Origin: a bacterium
GTDB lineage: Bacteria > Verrucomicrobiota > Kiritimatiellia > UBA8416
Length of the DNA: 44,109 bases
Direction of reading: 5' to 3'
NCBI GenBank assembly: GCA_020048935.1
Contig: JAIFLS010000146.1
Coordinates: 1 to 44,109, forward strand
Shown here: in pieces, positions 26,985-35,855 of the stretch
How the letters are laid out: each line of letters starts with the position of its first letter
Numbering within the stretch: the first letter of the stretch is position 1
Made by a program: the position numbers and the translations under genes
Notes under the pieces: model-generated
Told to the model about the DNA's origin: nothing
The model's database searches: none
What the model saw: the letters and a program-made list of their open reading frames with translations, nothing else

Positions 26985-28169
26985 ATGATCATGACAAGAG
27001 GACAGCATTCAGCAGTGAGCGTGGCAGCGGCCGGGGGGAGTGCGAATATGGATGTGTTGCGTGTGGCCTTCATGTCACTGCTGCTGGCGGTCTCGCTGGT
27101 TCCGTTGAATGCACAGGGGACGTCGCTTTCGCGCATCAAGGATATTGCCCGCATTGTCGGTCTCGATGATCTTGAACTGGTGGGTTACGGTCTGGTGATT
27201 GGGCTAGGCGCGAGTGGCGATCGGGATCTGACGATGACGCAGCAGACGATGGCGAATCTGCTCAATCAGTTTCAGATCACGGTCCCTCCTTCGGAAATCA
27301 ACGGCCAGAATGTGGCAGCAGTCATTGTTACCGCCCGTGTAAAACCCTTTTATCACGAGGGTGATCGTGTTGATGTCCAGGTGTTGTCGATCGGCGATGC
27401 CGCCTCACTTGTTGGCGGTACGCTTCTGATGACCCCGCTTCTGGCACCGGATGGGAAAGTCTCCGCTCTGGCTCAAGGCTCGTTGACGGTGGGGGGGTTT
27501 AGCATTGGTGCCGATGTGCCGGGGGGGCAGCAACTCAGCCGCAATACGCCTACATCCGGGCGTGTCCCTGGTGGGGCGGCGTTACGCTCATCCGACCGCC
27601 GTGCGTGGGCTCGCGATGGGGTGCTGACGCTGTCATTGCGGCATCCTGATTTCAGTACCGCCACGCGTGTCGCGTCGGCAATTAATGCCGTACACCCTGG
27701 CGTTGCCGGTGCCCGTGATGCAGCCACCGTTGATGTCCGTGTGCCAGAGAATTCCCTGGAGATGGGGCGTGTCGCCGTGTTTGTCGCCAGTATTGAGAAT
27801 GCGCGAGTGCAAACCGATATGCAGGCGAAGCTGCTGCTGAATGAACGCACCGGTACGATTGTCATCGGCGGTGATATCTATATTCACCCGGCCGTGGTGG
27901 CGCACGGCAATCTGACCGTTTCAATCAAGTCGCGCCTTTCGGTCTCGCAGCCGGAACCCTTCTCGCAGGGGCAGACGGCCGCGATTGAAGATGTGCAGAT
28001 CGGCGTGAAGCAGGATGATGCCCGCGTCATGATGCTGCCGGAAGTGACCACGGTACAAAGGTTGGCAGACACCTTGACTCAGATGGGTGGGACGCCGCAG
28101 GACTTGATCTCGATTCTCCAGGCTTTGCATCGACTGGGAGCGCTACAGGTGGAAATCGAGACGATGTGA
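26985..28169 (+). CDS. flgI: FlgI, P-ring protein
   Basis: RIKDIARIVGLDDLELVGYGLVIGLGASGD, TVDVRVPE, ERTGTIVIGGDIYIHPAVVAHGNLTVSIK. Confidence 0.95.
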   Translation: MIMTRGQHSAVSVAAAGGSANMDVLRVAFMSLLLAVSLVPLNAQGTSLSRIKDIARIVGLDDLELVGYGLVIGLGASGDRDLTMTQQTMANLLNQFQITVPPSEINGQNVAAVIVTARVKPFYHEGDRVDVQVLSIGDAASLVGGTLLMTPLLAPDGKVSALAQGSLTVGGFSIGADVPGGQQLSRNTPTSGRVPGGAALRSSDRRAWARDGVLTLSLRHPDFSTATRVASAINAVHPGVAGARDAATVDVRVPENSLEMGRVAVFVASIENARVQTDMQAKLLLNERTGTIVIGGDIYIHPAVVAHGNLTVSIKSRLSVSQPEPFSQGQTAAIEDVQIGVKQDDARVMMLPEVTTVQRLADTLTQMGGTPQDLISILQALHRLGALQVEIETM

Positions 28170-28181
28170 GGGAGGGCGCAG

Positions 28182-28484
28182 ATGGATATTCAAATCAATG
28201 CCGTGAGCGAAGACGTACCGCAAACTCGCTCGGAAAACAAGGCTCCTGCGGATTTGCGGGCGGCCTGCCAGCAGTTCGAAGGTCTGTTGGTGGGTATGAT
28301 TTTAAAAGAAAGTTTGCGCGTATCATTCAGTGAGCCGGATGAAGATTCCGCAACCGGGTTGGACGGATTCCGCGATTTCTGCATCGAACAGGTGTCGGCG
28401 TCATTGGCCGAGACCTCATCGCTGGGCATTGCCGACCAGTTGCTGGCGCAGGTTGATGTTCGAGAGAAGAGGGAGAAAATATGA
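28182..28484 (+). CDS. flgJ: FlgJ-like rod-binding protein (no muramidase domain)
   Basis: DLRAACQQFEGLLVGMILKESLR...SLGIADQLLAQV; 100 aa. Confidence 0.82.
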   Translation: MDIQINAVSEDVPQTRSENKAPADLRAACQQFEGLLVGMILKESLRVSFSEPDEDSATGLDGFRDFCIEQVSASLAETSSLGIADQLLAQVDVREKREKI

Positions 28485-28870
28485 GTATGTTGGAAGCCCG
28501 TGAACGGGCCTTGGCCGTTCTTGAACGGCTCTTCGAGGTTTCCAGCGATTTGCGGGATGCCATGCTTGCCCGGGATACGGAGCGGATCCAGCAGGTGGTG
28601 GCTCGGCAAGACGAGCTTCGTTTGCTTGCCCTGCCGTCGCCCGCCCTTTCGGAAGATCAGTTGAAGGCGGATCCGGAGGTGGCCTCCTTGGCGAATCGCC
28701 TGCATCGGCTTCAGGAGTCCAATCGCCTATTGGCGGCCGCATTCCTGGGTATCTATCGCAATACCTTTAATGCGCTTGCGGGAAAAACGCCCGATACCGG
28801 TCTTTATGGACGTAGCGGGAATCTGCTGTCGATCCCCCGGTCCTCGATGTTGGTGCGGCAGGCAGGATGA
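28481..28870 (+). CDS. flgN: FlgN-like chaperone
   Basis: Helical 129 aa between flgJ and flgK; RLHRLQESNRLLAAAFLGIYRNTFNAL. Confidence 0.65.
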   Translation: MSMLEARERALAVLERLFEVSSDLRDAMLARDTERIQQVVARQDELRLLALPSPALSEDQLKADPEVASLANRLHRLQESNRLLAAAFLGIYRNTFNALAGKTPDTGLYGRSGNLLSIPRSSMLVRQAG

Positions 28871-28876
28871 TTAATT

Positions 28877-30331
28877 ATGCAACCTATCCATGATAGCTGG
28901 ACAATTGCCCGCAGCGCGATCCTGACGCATCAGCATCGACTGGCCGTGACGGCTAACAATATCGCGAATATCGATACCCCCGGCTATTCCCGCCGGACGG
29001 TAAGGCTCGGGACCGCACCGGAAACCCCGAGTGCGCTGACGCAGACGCGAACCTGGTCCAACGGGGCTGGCGTTCAGGTGTTGGATATCGTGCGTACGTC
29101 GAATCAAATGAAAAGCAATATGCTGCGCCAGCAGTTGTCCGATACCTCAGGGCACCATACCCGCGCCGATGCCCTGGGCAGCCTGGAGTCGCTGATGCGG
29201 GAGGATGACGACAGCGCACTCGGGGTCCGTCTGGATGCCTTCTGGAATGCGTGGTCTGATCTGTCGAATCAGGCCGATAATGTCGGTTTCCGGAGTGTGG
29301 TGATCCAGCGTGGCAACGAGTTGGCCAGTCATTTGCGTTCGCTTAGTAGTCGTATCGACGGTTTTGACGGCCAGATCATCGGAGGCTCGCCCGGCAATTA
29401 TACCGGGCAATTGGCAAGTGATGTAGATTCCTTCAACCGGATGACGACAGAGCTACAGGATTTGAACCGGCAGATCAGTTTCGCTTCATCGAGCTTCGAC
29501 CCCAACGCGCTGATGGACCGTCGCGACGTGTTGTTGCGTGAAATCAGTGAGTTTGCGGATGTCTCTGTTGGTTCTGACTTTTCCGTGACGCTCGATGGTC
29601 AGGCGGTTGTTTCCGGCGACGGAACGGTCCGCGCCGATCTCGAAATCACGGACGCAGGTCCGCCGCCGCTCTTTGCGCTTGATGGGACGGCGGTCACGCT
29701 TTCCTCCGGTCACATCGGTGCCTGGGTTGATGTATTGGGGATCTCGACGGTGATGAGCGATCGGCTTGACCTGCTTGCTGTTGATCTGGCCGATGCAGTC
29801 AACCGTATCCATAATAGTGATCTCAATCCTGCTGGCGACAGTTACGATCTTACAGGGCAGCGGTGCGATTGGAATTTCTTTACGGCCACATCGGCTGCCG
29901 ATATCGCTGTCAACACGATCATTTATGACCCGGCAAACCCGATGCAAATGAACCCCAGTTTAATAGCCGCGGCCGGAAGTATATATGATGATGGACTAGG
30001 GACAACAGGGCCGAATACGGCTGACGGCGCACGTGCACTCCAGATTGCCGATCTTGCCGATGCCACCCGTAGCGCACTCAATGCGCAGGGTTTTGGTGCC
30101 TTTCATGTCACGGGGCTGACGCTGCTCGGTAGCATTATTTCCACCGAACGAACGCTGGGGGATAATGGCGATGCCATTATCGGGGCCATTGAGGATGACC
30201 TTCAATCCGAGATTGGCGTCAATCTTGATGAAGAACTGATGGACATGATGGCGGCGCAGCGGGCATTCCAGGCTGGGACCAGGCTCTTGCAAACGGTGGA
30301 TGAAATGATGCAGACCATTTTGAAAATATAG
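28877..30331 (+). CDS. flgK: FlgK, hook-filament junction protein (HAP1)
   Basis: HQHRLAVTANNIANIDTPGYSRRTVRL, C-term GVNLDEELMDMMAAQRAFQAGTRLLQTVDEMMQTILKI. Confidence 0.94.
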   Translation: MQPIHDSWTIARSAILTHQHRLAVTANNIANIDTPGYSRRTVRLGTAPETPSALTQTRTWSNGAGVQVLDIVRTSNQMKSNMLRQQLSDTSGHHTRADALGSLESLMREDDDSALGVRLDAFWNAWSDLSNQADNVGFRSVVIQRGNELASHLRSLSSRIDGFDGQIIGGSPGNYTGQLASDVDSFNRMTTELQDLNRQISFASSSFDPNALMDRRDVLLREISEFADVSVGSDFSVTLDGQAVVSGDGTVRADLEITDAGPPPLFALDGTAVTLSSGHIGAWVDVLGISTVMSDRLDLLAVDLADAVNRIHNSDLNPAGDSYDLTGQRCDWNFFTATSAADIAVNTIIYDPANPMQMNPSLIAAAGSIYDDGLGTTGPNTADGARALQIADLADATRSALNAQGFGAFHVTGLTLLGSIISTERTLGDNGDAIIGAIEDDLQSEIGVNLDEELMDMMAAQRAFQAGTRLLQTVDEMMQTILKI

Positions 30332-30361
30332 CAGAACGCAAACTCGAATCAGGAGGAAAAG

Positions 30362-30517
30362 ATGAAGGCAATCATTAAGCAAGAAGAGAATTTGAAATCC
30401 AAGGTAACGGTCAAGAAAAGCACGGTGGCTACCGACTGCTTGCAACAGGCGGCCGATTGGCTGGGGCTCTACAGTCGTATTCTGGAAAACCTGCAGATGG
30501 CGAGGGTCGCCCGGTGA
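30362..30517 (+). CDS. Unannotated 51-aa small ORF
   Basis: AGGAGGAAAAGATG SD/start; MKAIIKQEENLKSKVTVKKSTVATDCLQQAADWLGLYSRILENLQMARVAR; stop overlaps GTG of next ORF (GTGA). Confidence 0.6.
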   Translation: MKAIIKQEENLKSKVTVKKSTVATDCLQQAADWLGLYSRILENLQMARVAR

Positions 30518-31230
30518 GAGCACCCGGCGAGAACGCAGATACATCATCATGCAGTACATCCCGCCCGACGGTTATTTGCTGGCTGGATGATGTGCTTTAT
30601 CCCGCGCGCATGTATCATGCGGGCGCCTGTCGTGCCGGGGCGGGATTGCTGCGCCGCCTGATCGGCGTCGATATGCATGAGGCCCTTTCGGCTTGCTATA
30701 TTCCGGGACGGGAAGAGGATACTGTACGCAAGGTTCTTTCAGGCGTCGGCACAAAAACCGATGAACGGCTCGTCCGCAAGGTTGCCGAGGCCATGGCTGT
30801 ACATACACCGCAGGTTGCACCCTATGAGGATGCGCTTGAGACCTTTGGAATTCTGCAGGCGCTAGGAATCTCACTCTGGTTGATTGGCGAAGGCCCGCCA
30901 CGCGCACAGCGCATGGTTGCTGATCGACTGGGGATTGGCCGCGTGTTTCAGGGGGTGGCTTATTCGGATCCTTTCCAGAGTAAGTACGAATGGCAGGATT
31001 CTCTTATGTTACTGGAACTCGCCGCTGGAGTGGAGGCCGAACAGTCCGTGCTGGTGTGTGCAGATCCGGTCCGCGTGGCCGCCATCGCGAAACAGGGCAG
31101 GCGTGTCTATTACCTTGATCGACAGGCGGATTCAAACGTTCACCGCCCGCAGGTGCCTAACGTGATCCCGATGCTGAACCTATACGACCTGCCGGAAGCG
31201 CTGGGGTTAGTGGCTTGGGATCTGCATTGA
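30514..31230 (+). CDS. HAD-superfamily-like protein with degenerate catalytic motifs (likely pseudoenzyme)
   Basis: VICWLDDVLYPARMYHAGACRAGAGLL aligns with LFLVDMDDTLFEERAFVLSGLRAV of the downstream HADs; GTG start coupled to upstream smORF. Confidence 0.65.
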   Translation: MRAPGENADTSSCSTSRPTVICWLDDVLYPARMYHAGACRAGAGLLRRLIGVDMHEALSACYIPGREEDTVRKVLSGVGTKTDERLVRKVAEAMAVHTPQVAPYEDALETFGILQALGISLWLIGEGPPRAQRMVADRLGIGRVFQGVAYSDPFQSKYEWQDSLMLLELAAGVEAEQSVLVCADPVRVAAIAKQGRRVYYLDRQADSNVHRPQVPNVIPMLNLYDLPEALGLVAWDLH

Positions 31231-31241
31231 CGCACTCCGTT

Positions 31242-31258
31242 TGTCGCAATATGCGACA
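31242..31258. promoter_or_regulatory. Palindrome, candidate upstream activator site for rpoN
   Basis: TGTCGCA-ATA-TGCGACA perfect 7-bp inverted repeat. Confidence 0.5.
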
Positions 31259-31313
31259 GGAATCATACGGTCCGATGCGGATGCCTTTTTTCAGCAAAAC
31301 GTAATGTATTGTT

Positions 31314-31326
31314 AATCAAATATTTG
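31314..31326 (+). promoter_or_regulatory. IHF consensus match
   Basis: AATCAAATATTTG = WATCAANNNNTTR. Confidence 0.5.
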
Positions 31327-31353
31327 CGATATTTAATCAGCAACGTTAAAGGT

Positions 31354-31369
31354 TGGCACGCATATTGCA
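31354..31369 (+). promoter_or_regulatory. sigma54 promoter of rpoN
   Basis: TGGCACGCATATTGCA, perfect consensus match. Confidence 0.9.
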
Positions 31370-31420
31370 TTGGTAATCGTCAGCGAAGTGTTGTTAATTA
31401 CTCTTTGATTGGCGGGAACC

Positions 31421-32959
31421 ATGAATATAAATTTCAACTTGTCCGGTAATGTCTCCCAGCAGCAGCAGCTTAATCTGGCACCACAACTGCTGCAATGGCT
31501 GCGCCTTCTTCAGGTGCCGGCGCAGCATCTGGAACAGATGGTTCGAAGTGAGATTGAAACCAATCCCGCGCTGGAAGTTGATGAGAGTGCCCCCGCCGCA
31601 CCGGATGACGCCGACCTTTGCGCCGAGCCGTCCGCGGATGTGCGTGACGCGGATTCCGAGCGTGAAGGCAGGGAATTGGAGGAGCGTTTTGAGATCCTTG
31701 CTGAAATCGATTCGCAATGGGCGGATGAAAACCGCAATATGGCGGGCGAGGACATCGGTCGCACGCAGGATCGGATCGACTATCAGTTGCAGTCACTGGC
31801 GTCTGCCTCTTCCCTCCAGGAACATCTTCTTCGTCAGTTGGCGGTGATGAATCGGCCGGATGTCCTAAAGGTCAATGCGGGATTAATTGTTGGAATGCTG
31901 GATGAGCGCGGCTATCTGGACGTCTCGCTGGATGAATTGGCTGAAGAGCTCGCGATTGCGGTTGAGATGGTGGAGGATTCCCTCGCGGTGGTTCAGGAAT
32001 GTGATCCGATTGGCGTTGGTGCCCGTGACTTGCGTGAATGTCTCCTCTTGCAGCTATCGCCGACGGACGACGCCCATGTGGTAGCCCGGAGGATCGTATC
32101 TCGCTATATCGAGGCGCTGGCGCGTGGGCAGCTTGATGGCATCGCCCGTCAGTTGGGGGTGTCTTTGGCCGAGGTTGAGTCAGCAGTAAAGCTGATCCGC
32201 ACGCTTAACCCGACTCCCGGCAAGACGTTTGAAGAGCAGAAGATGGTTACGCAGACGGTGACTCCCGATATTGCCATCCGGCGCAACGCGGAGGGGGGCT
32301 TTGATATTGAATTGGTTGAACAGTCGCTGCCGCGACTGCGCATCAGCCCTTATTGCCGACGCATGATCGAGCAGGGCGGCTTGTCAAAAACGGATTTGGC
32401 CTATATTCGTTCCCGTATCCGTGCCGCCTCTTTCCTGATAGAGGGACTTGAAAAACGCGGGTCGACATTGCGGCGCATTGCAGAGGAGATTATCCGCGGC
32501 CAGCACCGCTTCCTGCGGGGGGAGGAAAGCGAGATCCGGCCCCTGACCATGGCCAAGGTGGCGAGCTTTATCGGGGTGCATGACACCACCGTCAGCCGTG
32601 CCCTGGCTGACAAGTATGTCGCCACGCCGGTTGGCGTGTTGCCCATGAAAGCGTTTTTCTGCACCGGATATCGGTGCGATGATGGCAGTGCCATGACCCC
32701 GGAAATGGTGCGGCGACGCATCGGGCAGATGATTCTCGATGAAGAACCCGGAAAACCGATCAAGGACGAATGTATTGCTGCGCAGTTGCGTGAAAGTGGT
32801 GTTGCGGTAGCCCGTCGTACGGTTGCCAAATATAGAGGGGAATTGGGGTTGCCCTCTTCAAAGGAACGTGCGCAGGCACGCCGCCAGGGCCTACGGGTTA
32901 TCCATGGCTCCGGCAAGCCTCCTGCAGGCATGGAACCGGTGGCGGTGGCTTTTGGATAA
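31421..32959 (+). CDS. rpoN: RNA polymerase sigma54 factor
   Basis: QQQQLNLAPQLLQWLRLLQVPAQHLEQMVRSEIETNPALE region I; RRNAEGGFDIELVEQSLPRLRISPYC; RpoN box VARRTVAKYRGELGLPSSKERA; track start 31409. Confidence 0.96.
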   Translation: MNINFNLSGNVSQQQQLNLAPQLLQWLRLLQVPAQHLEQMVRSEIETNPALEVDESAPAAPDDADLCAEPSADVRDADSEREGRELEERFEILAEIDSQWADENRNMAGEDIGRTQDRIDYQLQSLASASSLQEHLLRQLAVMNRPDVLKVNAGLIVGMLDERGYLDVSLDELAEELAIAVEMVEDSLAVVQECDPIGVGARDLRECLLLQLSPTDDAHVVARRIVSRYIEALARGQLDGIARQLGVSLAEVESAVKLIRTLNPTPGKTFEEQKMVTQTVTPDIAIRRNAEGGFDIELVEQSLPRLRISPYCRRMIEQGGLSKTDLAYIRSRIRAASFLIEGLEKRGSTLRRIAEEIIRGQHRFLRGEESEIRPLTMAKVASFIGVHDTTVSRALADKYVATPVGVLPMKAFFCTGYRCDDGSAMTPEMVRRRIGQMILDEEPGKPIKDECIAAQLRESGVAVARRTVAKYRGELGLPSSKERAQARRQGLRVIHGSGKPPAGMEPVAVAFG

Positions 32960-32981
32960 GCATTTGGAGAACGCTGGCGTG

Positions 32982-33698
32982 ATGAACGTAGCCATTATAC
33001 CGGCACGCGGTGGCAGCGAACGGATTCCTCTCAAGAACATCCGGGATTTCTGCGGGAAACCGATGCTGGCCTGGTCGATAGAATCGGCGCTGCAAAGCCG
33101 TTGTTTCGCACGCGTTATCGTTTCAACCGATAACGAGGAAATTGCCGATGTGGCCAGGCATTATGGTGCTGAAGTCCCGTTTCTGCGGCCGCGTTTGCTG
33201 TCCGATGCACACACGGGATTAGAGGCCGTTCTCTGGCACGGGGTTGAATGGCTGGATGCGGCAGGAATGGATCTGAACTATGTCTGCTGTGTTTTTGCAA
33301 CCGCGCCATTCGTGACATCCGCGGCGCTACGGGACGGCTTGGCTGCACTTGAGCGGGCACCGCTCCGCCAGTTCTCACTTTCCGTGACCAGCTATCCGTT
33401 CCCGGTTCAGCGCGCCGTCCGGATGACCGCCGATGGTGGCGTCCAACCTTTATATCCTGAATTCATGAAAACCCGGTCGCAGGATTTGGAAGGTGCGTTT
33501 CACGAGGCCGGTCAATTTTTCTGGGCACGACCCGAGGCGTTACGCCAGCGGCTCCCGGTCTATGCGCCGGGCGCGTCGGTTCCGGTTGTGATTCCGCGTT
33601 GGCGGGTCCAGGATATTGACACAATGGAAGACTGGGCGCAGGCGGAACTCCTATTCCGCGCATTAAGGACGGTGTCGGATAATGCGAATTGCATTTAG
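32982..33698 (+). CDS. pseF: Pseudaminic acid-type cytidylyltransferase
   Basis: MNVAIIPARGGSERIPLKNIRDFCGKPMLAWSIESAL; followed by pseG and pseI. Confidence 0.88.
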   Translation: MNVAIIPARGGSERIPLKNIRDFCGKPMLAWSIESALQSRCFARVIVSTDNEEIADVARHYGAEVPFLRPRLLSDAHTGLEAVLWHGVEWLDAAGMDLNYVCCVFATAPFVTSAALRDGLAALERAPLRQFSLSVTSYPFPVQRAVRMTADGGVQPLYPEFMKTRSQDLEGAFHEAGQFFWARPEALRQRLPVYAPGASVPVVIPRWRVQDIDTMEDWAQAELLFRALRTVSDNANCI

Positions 33699-34758
33699 AA
33701 CCGATGCTTCTGTCAAGATCGGGGTCGGGCATGTAGTCCGGTGCCTGAATCTGGCTCGGGCATTGCGAGCGCAAGGGGAGCAGGTTTCATTCCTGTGCCG
33801 GGAGACCGAGGGGCATGCCGGACCGCTGATTGCCGAAAACGGCTTTCCGGTACATCTGCTTGCGGTCACGGACCGCGACGGGATACATCATCCGCATGGG
33901 CAGGGTGCCTGGGGGCGGCGCGAGGCGTTGATGGATGTCGATGCGTGCTGCTTGCATTTGAAAGATCAACTGGACTGGTTGGTCGTTGACCATTATGGAT
34001 TAGACGCCTGCTGGGAAACGGCAATACGAGCCAAGGCGGCGCGGGTCATGGTCATTGATGATCTTGCCGACCGCCCGCATGATTGCGAGCTGTTGCTTGA
34101 TCAGAATCTCCTGCCGTCACTTGAAACACGCTACCTCCAGCGGGTGCCCGCGCACTGTCGTTGCCTTTTGGGTCCCGGTTATGCATTGCTCGATGACGAC
34201 TTCGGCAGGTTGGCCTGCCAGGCAGGCGTACGTCACCATGTGCAGCGCCTGCTTGTCTTCTTCGGTGGAGGAGATGAAGGCAACCTGACCGCCCGTGCAT
34301 GGCGTGAATTGGATGAACTCGGGCTTGAAGGCGATGTTGTCGTCGGTAGAGCAAATCCTCATCTGCCCGAGGTGGAGTCGCTTTGCAAGAAAAATGCGTC
34401 TCGCTGGACGCTGCATGTTCAGACAAGACACATGGCTGAATTGATGCTGGACGCCGATCTGCTGATTGGTGCAGGCGGAACCACGCACTGGGAGCGCTGC
34501 CTGCTTGGCTTGCCCGCCATAACGGTTACGGTGGCCGCCAATCAGGTGCAGGTAACCGAGATGCTTGCCGCCGCGGAAACCTGTTTTTATGCTGGACCTT
34601 CAGAATTGCTCAAGGACGGCGATATTCGTCAAGTGGTTCTGCGGTTGATCGCAGATCCGTGCCAACTGGAAAAAATGAGTCGTGCGGCGTGCACAATCGT
34701 TCCTGATGGCAATGGAAAAATCAAAGTGGCAGCCGCCATGGGGGTGGTATCCGGTTGA
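33682..34758 (+). CDS. pseG: PseG-type UDP-sugar hydrolase (UDP-2,4-diacetamido-2,4,6-trideoxy-altropyranose hydrolase)
   Basis: MRIAFRTDASVKIGVGHVVRCLNLARALRAQG; DLLIGAGGTTHWERCLLGLPAITVTVAANQ. Confidence 0.88.
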   Translation: MRIAFRTDASVKIGVGHVVRCLNLARALRAQGEQVSFLCRETEGHAGPLIAENGFPVHLLAVTDRDGIHHPHGQGAWGRREALMDVDACCLHLKDQLDWLVVDHYGLDACWETAIRAKAARVMVIDDLADRPHDCELLLDQNLLPSLETRYLQRVPAHCRCLLGPGYALLDDDFGRLACQAGVRHHVQRLLVFFGGGDEGNLTARAWRELDELGLEGDVVVGRANPHLPEVESLCKKNASRWTLHVQTRHMAELMLDADLLIGAGGTTHWERCLLGLPAITVTVAANQVQVTEMLAAAETCFYAGPSELLKDGDIRQVVLRLIADPCQLEKMSRAACTIVPDGNGKIKVAAAMGVVSG

Positions 34759-34799
34759 GGCGCGAGCCCCGCTGCTGGGGTCAAAATGAATGGGAAAAT

Positions 34800-35855
34800 A
34801 TGAACGATATCCGCATTGGTCAGCACGGTGTCGGGGCCAGTCATGCCCCTTTTATTATTGCCGAGATGTCAGGCAATCATGGCCAGAGGCTCGATCTGGC
34901 CCTGCGGTTGGTGGATGCCGCCGCCGAAGCGGGTGCCCACGCGCTGAAATTACAGACGTATACCGCCGACACGATGACACTGGATCTGAAGGATGGCGAT
35001 TTCTTTATTAACGATCCAAATAGCCTTTGGAATGGGAACTCGCTTTACGAGCTCTACCAGAAGGCGTCAACCCCCTGGGAATGGCACAAGCCGATATTTG
35101 ACAGGGCGCGTCAGCGAGGCCTGGTTCCTTTCAGTACGCCGTTTGATTCCACCGCGGTGAATTTGCTCGAATCGCTGGATGTGCCCTGCTACAAGATTGC
35201 ATCGTTCGAGAATGGTGACCTGCCTTTGATCCGGCGTGTGGCGGCGACCGGTAAACCGCTGATCATGTCCACGGGCACCGCGACCCTCGAAGAGTTGACC
35301 GAGGCCGTCGAGGCGGCGAGGGGGGCCGGCTGTAAAGATCTGATTCTGCTTAAGTGCACGAGCCGGTATCCATCGGTGGCCTCCGATCTCAATCTGGCGA
35401 CGCTTTCATTTCTGGCCAAGCAGTTTGATTGTCTCGTCGGTGTATCCGATCATACCTTGGGAACGCTCGTCCCTGTGGCCGCCGTGGCTCTCGGTGCCTG
35501 CGTGGTGGAGAAGCATTTCACGATGGACCGTGAAGAGGGCACGATTGACGCCGCGTTTTCGTTGGAACCCGACGAGCTGAAGCGGTTGGTTCATGAAACC
35601 GAATTGGCGTGGCAGGCGGTGGGACGAGTGTGCTGTGAACCCCTTGAAGGCGAACAGGCATCGCGTCGTCACCGCCGCAGTTTATATGTGGTCAAGGACA
35701 TTCCCGCCGGTGAGCGGTTAACGCCGCAGAATATCCGGGCGATCCGTCCAAATGCCGGGCTGCCGCCGAAATATTACGACCAGGTCATGGGTTCGGTTGC
35801 CACCCGTGATTTGCCCCGCGGCACCCCATTGTCCAAGGATATGGTTTCCAAATGA
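34800..35855 (+). CDS. pseI: Pseudaminic acid synthase (NeuB family)
   Basis: PFIIAEMSGNHGQRLDLALRLVDAAAEAGAHALKLQTYTADTMTLD; C-term SAF domain RSLYVVKDIPAGERLTPQNIRAIRPNAGL. Confidence 0.92.
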   Translation: MNDIRIGQHGVGASHAPFIIAEMSGNHGQRLDLALRLVDAAAEAGAHALKLQTYTADTMTLDLKDGDFFINDPNSLWNGNSLYELYQKASTPWEWHKPIFDRARQRGLVPFSTPFDSTAVNLLESLDVPCYKIASFENGDLPLIRRVAATGKPLIMSTGTATLEELTEAVEAARGAGCKDLILLKCTSRYPSVASDLNLATLSFLAKQFDCLVGVSDHTLGTLVPVAAVALGACVVEKHFTMDREEGTIDAAFSLEPDELKRLVHETELAWQAVGRVCCEPLEGEQASRRHRRSLYVVKDIPAGERLTPQNIRAIRPNAGLPPKYYDQVMGSVATRDLPRGTPLSKDMVSK

